Shown here piece after piece: positions 55,600-64,000 of a stretch of 64,000 nucleotides of DNA. The DNA is from Lunularia cruciata (Eukaryota; Streptophyta; Marchantiopsida; Lunulariales; Lunulariaceae). Position 1 is the first letter of the stretch, and every line of letters starts with the position of its first letter. The position numbers and the translations under genes were made by a program. The stretch is taken from positions 36,062,552-36,126,551 of the forward strand of contig OX419756.1 in the NCBI GenBank assembly GCA_948567375.1, written 5' to 3'. The notes under the pieces are model-generated. The model did no database searches. It had not been told where the DNA came from and saw only the letters and a program-made list of their open reading frames with translations.

Positions 55600-56704
55600 T
55601 ACTACCTACCACAAACCATTGGTCATTGAATGGATCCCATGCTCGTCAACCAAGTTAACTCCACTATCAACCACCTTTGATTGAGTTGTAGGAACCACAT
55701 CATCCTACTATCACAAAGCATGGCAGCCAACCAAAACACCAGGGTTGGGTCAACTCCCAATATACACATGTCATTGGTTGAGAATAATGGAAGGCGTAGT
55801 TTTAGTTGAGCCATCCCTAACCTTGTGCTAGACTCAGTTTGTGTAGTAGTAGGTGGCTGACTAGTAGGTAGTCCATCATGCATCCTATCACTACCTACCA
55901 CACTTGAACTAGGATGTCTAGGAGCCATGGATGTTGTTTGTCATGCCTCAAAGAGTGTAAAAGATTGGAGAAGTTTGACCTATCTACCAACCTCTCCTCT
56001 CTATGGGTCTAACTCCATTGATGCTCCTCTAGGCTTTGGAGCACGTATTGCACTCTTATTCAATACAACAGGTGCATCTACCTATGTTGCTCCGCACATG
56101 AAGTTTAAGATGTCTCTATCACTTGCATATGAGATAGAAGCCTCAGCATCTGAATTTGATCTCCTTTGAGCTATGACCATGCTAGCCAATCTTTGCTCCA
56201 ACTGCTCAATTTGAGTAGCCATGGTTGTATCAGAAGTAAAGGCAGGTACTACATCTCTACTAGGTGTGGATCCTCTACCACCACCTCTACTACCTCATCC
56301 TCCATGACCTAGAGCTCCTCTACTACCTGCCATAGCAACTTTACCACTTTGTAACTTTGGATGTAAGTCAAAGCATTGGTCACTAGTGTGACCAAATCTA
56401 TGGCAATGCTTACATTGTCTCTATGTTGGCTATGATGCACTAGAGATATCAAGTCTGTTGCTCTAAGTGCACTCTCTTCTATGATGAGGTTCACCACAAG
56501 TCCAACAAGCAACACCACCATTCATTGGCTAATATTGACCTAAAAATGAAGGTAAGGATCTTGCCATACTAGGCCCTCCACTCACTCCATAGGATCTTGG
56601 CTGTCCTATCCTTGGAAACCAACATGGCATGGTGCACTCTAGAAGAAGTAATAGTTGTGGATGAGGTCTCCTTAAAAATCCAAATGTCACCACTCTCTCC
56701 TTCA

Positions 56705-57152
56705 TGTCACGCCATTTGTAGTGCCGCATCTAGATGGTCGGACATTGGAGTTCCAGTGATAGTAGTTAGAGTTATTTCAGCAATTTCTCAAAGACTACTT
56801 TCCGACAGTTAGATTTCATGTTTGGGGTACTGACTTCATGGTAGGGCCCACCGTCACTTTGCACCGTTTTCACCGTCGAGTGTGCCGTCAGTGGGACCAT
56901 TAGGGTTTTAGAGCTAGCTCGAGTCCAAGGAGTATAGTTTCAAAGTGAGCTCCAGAGAGCTCACTTCTCTGATGTTGAGCCTTCGAGTTCCAGGCTATGG
57001 TGGACAGAGGCCGACGAGCATCACCTAGATTCTCTATGCTTGAAAGGGTGTGGCTTGACTGTAATCAGTGCCCAATTGTTGGCAATTTATAGAGTGACAG
57101 ATCAAGTACTGATCTGAGTTGTGTTGAGTTGATATTGGTAAGCAATTTGATT
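56705..57152 (+). repeat. Family-1 repeat B, 5' end of plus-strand copy
   Basis: 448 bp, the same length as both B copies of the young element. It keeps the AGTGAGCT/AGCTCACT hairpin. It abuts old-copy gag on its outer side, with no A repeat there, confirming that the family's 5' end is B. Confidence 0.88.
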
Positions 57153-58083
57153 ACATCAGAGAAGTGAAATCAGAGGGAAATCGGGTGTAGGAACTATGAG
57201 TGTTGGTAGTATCTCCAAGCTTGCTGGATCGTTGGTAGCTCGATTCAAGTTCAGTGTTTCCCTAGTGTGTAGCAGCTCAATCGATTGATGCAGATTTGGT
57301 AGTTAGGCAAACGGTGTGCGGAAGCGCTGGCCAAATTTTGAGCCAAGAAGGAGCAAATTTAGAGTAGTGGTTGTGATTTTGAGCTCAAGAGGTGAATGCA
57401 AGACCAATTTGCTGTGAGTTGGGCTTAGAAAGTCAAATTGAAGGTGGAGTTGGGAAGCTCTTCTCATGAAATTGTGATTTGGAAAAACCTATTTTGTCAA
57501 TTTGGCTTGAATGGAAAGTTAGTAGGGGATTTGGCGGACAATCAACTTTAGGGTTTATGTCAGATTTTATGTCAAATTTTGGCCAGATTTGGAGGAGTTT
57601 TTGCTGTTTGGCCAGATTTGGAGGACTTTTGCTAGTTTGTAGGACTTTCACAGATTTGGAGAAGTTTCACCAATTTTAGAGGAGGTTCGAAGTGGCAACA
57701 AGAAAGGCCTCATTTGGCTGAATTTTGGCATTTTGAGGCTTTGAGGCATAGGGCTGTGGGCTATGAGAGGCTACAAAGACCTAGAAGGGCCAGAAGGCCA
57801 ACTTGCTGGCATGAGGCTAGCTAGTTTAGAGTAGATCTTGGTCATTGGTTGGCAAAATCTGCCTTTCCTGCTAGATTGTGTGCAATAGGGTTTGACCCCA
57901 AGATCTCTTGTTCCTAGACTGGTGCCCTAGCTAACTAGTCCACCCTCACTTGTTGTCCTAAGGACTGTACTACTGTTATCTATACACATGTAGCTTTGGC
58001 TAGCAAAGGCAGTTTGATCTCATTCTTGGTGATCCTGGTAGCTTAGGACTTAGATACCAACTTCTCTTATGTCAAATGCCAAA

Positions 58084-58096
58084 TGGTGGCAGAGTC
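58084..58096 (+). promoter_or_regulatory. Primer binding site candidate of plus-strand family-1 copy
   Basis: TGGTGGCAGAGTC, identical to the young copy's site at 42961-42973 on the other strand. Confidence 0.65.
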
Positions 58097-58391
58097 AATC
58101 CCGTGTTGTGTTTTGAGATGGAGGGTTTTTGTTTAGATTTCTTGTGATTGGACCCCCTCCATTCTCTGCTTCCTATTTGTGCACCACATTTGTGTGAGGT
58201 GCTCTGACTTTTGAGCGTTGGTGCTCTGGTGTGCTCTTGGTGGTGAGGCTAGAGTGATGACCACTCAGACTACCTTTGTTTCTCTCCGGTGAGGCAGGAA
58301 GTGATGACTTGTAGACGGTGAGAGTGCGTGTTATGATGGCAAGTTATAGGTTGCCCTTTCCCCTAATGTAGAGTTAGAGTTACATTAGTGG

Positions 58392-58650
58392 GTGGTGCTT
58401 GGTGGTGTTGGCACTTGCGGTTGCGACTTGCGCTTGCAATTGGTGGTTTGGGTTTGCTGTTGTGGTTACTTGGTCACAACGGAGTTCTTTGGAGATTCTA
58501 GAGGAGTAAGCCCTGCAATATGTAGTGGGTTTACTCGGAGTGGTGCTCGGTATCAGCTTGTATCTCAGGTCCCATTGAGGGAGGAGATTGACTCTAAGTT
58601 GGAGTTTGACACAAGAGCTGATTCAGTTGAGAGTGCACTTGGTGTGTCCT
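58392..58650 (+). pseudogene. Family-1 gag N-terminal fragment
   Basis: Open frame with TTEFFGDSRGVSPAICSGFT and REEIDSKLEFDTRADSVES, matching the young copy at 42560-42400. There is no ATG at its start (the frame opens on GTG), as in the young copy, so the true initiation site of the family remains unclear. It is cut at ALGVS by the family-2 insertion. Confidence 0.75.
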
Positions 58651-59339
58651 GTGAGCCGGCCTGTCTCTCACTCAGATGAACCTTTGATGGCATTATGGTA
58701 GCACACCATGGACTAAGAAGGCAAGGAACCCCAACTCTATCATACTCCTCCAAGGCTAACACTCCAAGACTCAAGACATTGCTCACTAGAGAACTCAATG
58801 AGAGAGAGATAGTTGCAAATGAAAGGATGATGAGTACCTCCTCACCCCTTGTTTATATACTTGTGAAATAGCTACGTACCAAAGTTACTAATTACCGTAG
58901 AAACTCAAGCTACTAGACTAAAAGTCAAGTAAAGTCAAAAAGTAGAAAGGAATATCAATTCACATGGGCATATTCCCCTAAGCATGTGGTCTTATCTTGA
59001 CCCAACCACTAAGTCAAGGATTCCTTCACATGGGCTATCCTTGGACTAAAGAAGAATCCAAAACAAAAAGGCTTGCGGGCCCAAGAGTTCTCAACTCTTT
59101 CCTCAAAGCCAAACACCTAGGAATAATACTAAGTCAACACACTAAAATCCAAAAAAGTGGTGCTCATCTTTTCTACTTCCTCTAAAGTAAGGTCCCCTCT
59201 ATCTTAGCTATGACTAAATTTAGCTAACCATGACTAATATAGAACCATCCTTTATCTCTATATAAATAATATCTCTTAAGTACTTGTAATACCAAGCTAA
59301 ATATCACAATACCACACACATGCACAAATGGGTGTTACA
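58650..59339 (-). repeat. Family-2 3' LTR (copy 2)
   Basis: 690 bp, matching both LTRs of copy 1. Starts TGTAACACCC and ends GGCTCACA on the element strand, the best-preserved termini of the family here. Confidence 0.88.
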
Positions 59340-59389
59340 TTTACCCCCGGACTAAGTTTTCACTTTGTCCTCAAAGTGAAGGCCTCTCT

Positions 59390-62300
59390 ACCTTCTATGG
59401 TACATCTTCAACTTATCATGGTTAATCCTATCAAAGTGTCTTCCTCCCAACTCCTTGAGATCATATGTGTAATTGCTCCACATCTTCTCTACTATGAAGG
59501 GTCCAAAGTACTTAGGCAAAAACTTCTTTTGCACTCTCTTGAATCAAATGGAATCAAACAACATTACCCAATCACCTTCTTTGAAAGGCTCCACCTTCTT
59601 CTTGCCTTGCCTCTTGTCATAGCTCTCCTTTTGTTTCCTTTGGGCTTGCTCCACTCAAACCATAGCAACTCCTCTTGCCTCTTCCAACTCCATGGGTTGA
59701 TCCTTCCTTGACTTCTCTACATCACCTCCTTGTGCTTTCTTCAATCTCCTATGAATGCTTTGAAAGGTAGGAAGATCAAAGTGAATAGGTAAGGTAGACT
59801 CAATACCATATACCAATTGAAATGGAGAATATCCGGTGGAAGTCTTCATGGTTGTCCTATACTCCCACAAAACTGCATGAATCCTCTTGTCCCAATGATG
59901 TTTTGCCCCCTCCATTTCTGCATCTTTGGCCAACATCATGCACAAGGTCTGATTGGTTCTCTCTACCAAGCAATTGGAATTTGGCTTATAGGATGTAGTT
60001 ACTCTATGTGTGATAGAGAAATGTCGTAGCATGGCTGTAGTAATGCTTCGTGTAAACTCTCCTCCTCTATCAGAAACCAACTCCAAAGGGCATCCAAACC
60101 TAGTGATAATGCGTTCATAAAGAAATCTATCCACTTCATCTTCATTCTTGTCCCTCAATGGTCTAGCCTCAACCCACTTGGTAAGGTAATCAGTAACTAC
60201 CACAATGTACAGATTGTTCCTTGGGGTTCTATTGAGAGGACCTACAAAATCAATTCCCCACATCTCAAAAGGTCCTAGCAATGGAATTGATCTAAGTGGT
60301 GGAGTGGATGTAGACTTTCTAGCAAAAGCTTGACAAACATGACAAGTTTTGCAATAATCAAGACAATCCTTGAAAATCCCTCTCCAATGGTAACCTGCAT
60401 CTAGAATCTTGAAAGCAGTCACCTTTCCTGCAAAGTGTCCTCCACATACTAAACCTTCATGAAACTCCTTTATGAGTAGGATAGACTGTTTCTTACCCAC
60501 TGCTCTTCGAAGTAGACCATCTGCTCCTTGGTAAAAAAGAATATCCTCCACCATTGTGTAAGGTCTAGATCTTGCTGCAAGGGCCTTCCTCTCCCTAGCA
60601 TGCATCCCTTCTGGATAGTTACCTCTTGTCACAAAATCCACAATCTTCTTGTACTCCATTGGAACCTCTTGAGTGACTGAGATTGTCATGAGCTCCTCAT
60701 CCGGGAAGGAATCATCCACTGGCTCATCTCCATCATGATCATAGGCTCTAGATAACAAATCAGCATTTGCATGTTTCTTTCGTGGCCTATCCTCAATGGT
60801 GTTGTCATACTCAAACAAGAGTATCATCCACCTTGCTAGTCTCCCTTCAACATAAGGCTTGTTGAAGATGTACTTCAAAGCCTTGTGATCCGTGACAATG
60901 GTGGCTTTCCCTCCAATCAAGTAGTGTCTAAACTTCTTGAGACCAAAGATCACTGCCAACCCTTCTCTCTCCGTGATAGAGTAGTTCTTCTCTGCTGAAA
61001 CCATCTGCCTACTAGCATAAGCTATTGGATGATCATGCCCATCTTGGTCTAATTGACTAAGAGTTCATCCTATAGCTACATTAGAAGCATCAGTGTAGAG
61101 GATGAAAGGCTTACTCCAATAAGGTTTAGCAAGAATTGGAGCTACAACAAGAGATTGCTTGAGCTCCTCAAAAGCTTTGTGAGCCTCCTTGTCTTCCAAA
61201 ATCACCATGTAATCTACACCCTTCTTCATGTAGATGGTCAATGCATAAGCCTTGTTGGAAAATGAGAAGATGAACCTCCTATAGTACCCAACCATCCCCA
61301 AGAATTGGCGTAACTTTGTCAAGCTTGAAGGGAATGGAAGGTCTAAGATTTTCCTCACCTTCTCATGATCAACTGCTATTCCATCCTTGGAGATGATATG
61401 CCCCAAAACTAGACCTTCTTCACATCCAAAAATGCACTTCTCTGGGTTGAGTGATGCATTTGCCTCATCCAAGCATTGCAAGGCTTTGATTAGGTGCTCA
61501 ACGTGCTCCTCCTTGCTCCCATAGACACAAAAGTCATCAATGAAGTCTCTCACAAATTTCCCAATGAAAGGTTCAAATACCTTGTTCATGAACTGTTGGA
61601 ATGTGGCTGGAGCATTGCAAAGCCCAAAAGGCATGACCTTGAAAGCGTAAGTTCTCCAAGGTGTGGTGAATGTGGTGAGTTGTTGATGCTCTAGTGCAAT
61701 CTTGATTTAGTTGTATCCACTATAACCATCTCCAAACCTGTACCTCTCATGACCTACAACCTCCTCCAAGATCTCATCAATGAACGGCAATGGGTAGTAG
61801 TCCTTCTTGGTAACAACATTGAGCTTCTTGTAATCCACACATACCCGAAGCTCGCCATTCTTTTTCTTCACAATGACGATTGGAGACACTCATTCTGAAT
61901 TCTCCACCTCAAAGATAAATCCAGCCTTCTTGAGCTTATCAATCTCCTCCTTCACAACCAAAGATATTGGTGGGCTAATGCAACATTGCTTTTGGCGGAT
62001 TGGTCTTGCATGTGACTCCACCTCTATCTTGTGCTCCTCCAAGGTGACTTCCTTCAAATCCTTGTAACTAAAAGCAAACACATGGATGAACTTGCGGAAA
62101 ATCTCCTCAAATCTCACCTTCTCCTCCTTGGTAACATTTGGGCCATACTTGAGGGTAGCTAACCTTCTCTCTACCTCCTCAAGTGTCAATGGTGATTTGT
62201 CTGGGTCCTTCAAAACCTCTGGCTTAGGTGCAAAATCCATAGCACACAAGGGATACACATCTGAATTAGATTCAGATTCATACTCCTCTGTGGAAGTCTC

Positions 62301-62588
62301 CTCCTCCATGCTTGTGTCCACACCTAAAGCTCCTTCTTCAAAATCTGATTCCCAATAATCAGAAGATGGTGTATCTGAATGTGAAGTGTTGGTGGTGTTA
62401 GTCACAGGAACAGTGACTCTATGGTTTGATGGCCCAATCCTCAAGTACCCTTTGTGCCATCGATCAGTTGTGCGTGCTGCTCTCAACCATGGCCTCCCAA
62501 GAAGTAAGTCATAGCTTGAATCCTTCAAGACTTGGAAAATCATGAGATTTTGAACTCCCATAACTGAAACTACCACTTTATCCATCAC
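59390..62588 (-). pseudogene. Family-2 pol, copy 2
   Basis: Three main open pieces: 62588-61890 (protease end to RT start), 61634-61065 (RT core with FIDDFCVYG and LYTDASNVAIG), 61004-59655 (RNase H to integrase, with WGIDFVGPLN, LVSDRGGEFT and a catalytic region reading SNCLVERTN). Stops near 61706 and 61890 and changes near 61060 break it. The TGA near 59652 and the TGA near 62595 match those of copy 1 exactly. The GPY/F end continues to about 59390. Confidence 0.85.
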
Positions 62589-62597
62589 CCCTACTGG

Positions 62598-63996
62598 TCA
62601 AACTTGTTGCTTGCTTGCCATGCTCACCACGAATGTTGAAGGTCTTGAGGGTATCATACCCAATTTCTTCATCAACCTTTCAGACATGGCATTCACTGCT
62701 GATCCTCCATCAACCAATGCATCCTTGATGTTGTGACCATTCACTCTCACATCAATCTTGGAGGCATATTCACAAGCCTCCCATGGTGTTGGCTTGGCAT
62801 CCACCACCCCCATTGATATTGGAACTTTTGCCTTCTTCTTCTTCTTGCTCCTTGTAGAACTCAACCACCTCTAAGCTCCTTTCTCAAGGTAGGATTCAAA
62901 GCAATTAATTGGCCCACTGTGATGTTAGCCTTGTGACTACCAACATCCTCCAACACATTGTAGTTCCATTGTTGCTTTGAGATCAAGAAGTCCTCCATCC
63001 CCAACTTCTTCCTTGGAGTCTTTGTTGTTGATGGTGTTGAGGTGCGAGTGCTCCTAGTAGACATAGGAGTATCCTTGCTTGAAGTAAATCCTTGAGAAGA
63101 GTGAACATCCTTTGCAAAACGAGCTCTCTTCTTCTCTTGTGCCAAAAGCTCCAAATTAAGACCCTTGGAGTTTGAGCACTCTCCCTTCTCATACTTGCTC
63201 TCAACCACATCTATGGATGCTATCCCCTTACCTTTGTTGGGATTAGGAGCCACTTGGGTTTCACTACCTCCCCCTTTCTCTCTATTGGCTCCCTCATAAC
63301 CCCTTCCTCCATGGTAAGTGGAATTTGGGCAATTCCTTTGGATATGGCCTCTTCCTCCACAACCAAAACAATTTCTATCATTGAAATTGTTGGCTGGTTG
63401 GCATCCTCTATATGGATAGTTTCCATAACTCCTAGGCCCTCTCCCTACATTCAAATCCACCTCTCTCTTCTCCCATAGTTGCACCACATTGATCTTGAGA
63501 TCTGCAAGTTGTTCTGTGATGGTTTGGAGTGGATCTTTTGGTGGAGGTGCAAGAACTGGAGCAACTACTACTTGTGGTGCAACCCTTGTCACCAAAGTAT
63601 TAGAAGTTCCACCATACTTGTAGCCTTGAGGAGGATGCACAACCTCCTTCACCACCAAATCACTCTCATCTCCTTCCAAACTCTCCTCCATACCAATTGC
63701 AATCTTGATAGCTTCAACCTTGGAAGAAGGTTTCTCATATCTCACCTTGCTTCTAATTTGTGGTCTCAATCCTCCCACAAAATTCTTGGTGAGCATGGCT
63801 CCTATGCCAATCATTGTAGTCTCCACATCATCCCCACCTTCCTCAACACTATGCAAAATCTGGACTCCAACTTTTCCACTCTTTCCACATAGATTCTCAC
63901 TTTCTCTCCATCTCCTTGCTTGAGAAATGTAACCTCACTCATCAATCTCTCATAACTCTCATCAGGAAGAGTGTTCTCAATGAGTGCTGAAGTCAA
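62598..63996 (-). pseudogene. Family-2 gag and protease, copy 2 (partial)
   Basis: 63856-62861 encodes the end of gag, an intact CCHC knuckle (CFGCGGRGHIQRNC) and the linker. 62864-62598 has the protease (ALVDGGSAVNAMSERLMK). A frameshift near 62862 separates the two, and another near 63850 separates the 63996-63811 gag piece (LKQGDGEKVRIYVERVEKLE). The window ends before the gag start. Confidence 0.82.
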
Positions 63997-64000
63997 AGTC

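Larger units (their letters stand above)
52641..56704 (-). mobile_element. Old family-1 element, 5' part (RT start, DNMT, protease, gag)
   Basis: Continues the old copy after the family-2 insertion. Collinear with 37560-41640 of the young copy: RT start (52641-53230), linker (53250-53680, with the G-LLG-HP repeats), DNMT remnant, protease (55300-55600, LLDSGLQLLMLGKA), knuckles near 56380-56520, gag end near 56530-56700. Dense stops and shifts. It is cut at 56704 in gag by the plus-strand family-1 copy. The rest, with its 5' B repeat, must lie beyond the window. Confidence 0.85.
56705..58649 (+). mobile_element. Plus-strand family-1 copy, 5' part
   Basis: Starts TGTCACGCC inside the gag of the old copy. 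It contains repeat B (56705-57152), leader X (57153-58083), the primer site (58084-58096) and the start of gag to 58649, where family-2 copy 2 is inserted. Its 3' part lies beyond the window. Confidence 0.85.
58650..64000 (-). mobile_element. Family-2 Ty3 retrotransposon, copy 2 (runs off the window)
   Basis: Same family as 44820-52640 and very similar. Its 3' LTR is at 58650-59339, then the purine tract, pol and gag. The window ends inside gag. It is inserted in the gag of the plus-strand family-1 copy. The right LTR and target duplication are not visible. Confidence 0.88.

Noticed and set aside
56705-58649. Inverted family-1 sequence as part of a large hairpin with the young copy
   Set aside because: It starts cleanly inside old-copy gag and has its own 5' end, so it is a separate insertion in the other orientation.

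Overview
The window looks like nuclear DNA of a land plant, possibly a seed-free one. It has one spliced host gene of plant type (a U2AF large-subunit-like splicing factor with eight coding exons), AT-rich intergenic DNA and a very high load of plant-type retrotransposons. There is no bacterial operon layout and no rRNA, tRNA or CRISPR array that I could see. The species cannot be named from the sequence.

Layout. 1-2.75 kb: three pieces of an R2-like non-LTR element with a restriction-like endonuclease. 3.2-5.3 kb: a diverging pair of broken genes for a small secreted protein. 7.73-13.97 kb: the U2AF-like gene. 14.26-19.29 kb: another 3' scrap and a near full-length, broken R2-like element. 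19.3-23.0 kb: AT-rich DNA with no recognisable gene. 23.05-64 kb: a nest of LTR-type elements.

The nest can be ordered in time because each insertion splits a recognisable coding domain. A Ty1/copia element (23050-24475, 29910-31798) was hit by a chromodomain Ty3 element (24476-29909) and, in its reverse transcriptase, by an old Ty3-like element here called family 1 (31799-34433, 44345-44819, 52641-56704, minus strand). That old copy was hit in RNase H by a younger family-1 copy (34434-44344, 4-bp duplication TAGG), in its RT by a family-2 Ty3 element (44820-52640, duplication GACC), and in gag by a plus-strand family-1 copy (56705-58649). The last was hit in gag by a second family-2 copy that runs off the window (58650-64000).

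The most interesting system is family 1. Its polyprotein reads gag, two zinc knuckles, aspartic protease, a DNMT3/DRM-like cytosine-methyltransferase domain, RT, RNase H, DDE integrase and a C-terminal PHD finger. Its ends are not ordinary LTRs. The 5' end carries a 448-bp repeat B. The 3' end reads A'-B-A, with B between two 107-bp repeats. This is the split-direct-repeat layout known from TOC1/PAT/Ngaro elements, here joined to a Ty3-type DDE integrase and a short target-site duplication. Both copies in which the methyltransferase can be read keep most of its motifs but have lost the cysteine expected at the catalytic position (Tyr in one, Ser in the other). All element copies here look inactive: stops and frameshifts, many of the CGA-to-TGA type, are in every one long enough to judge.
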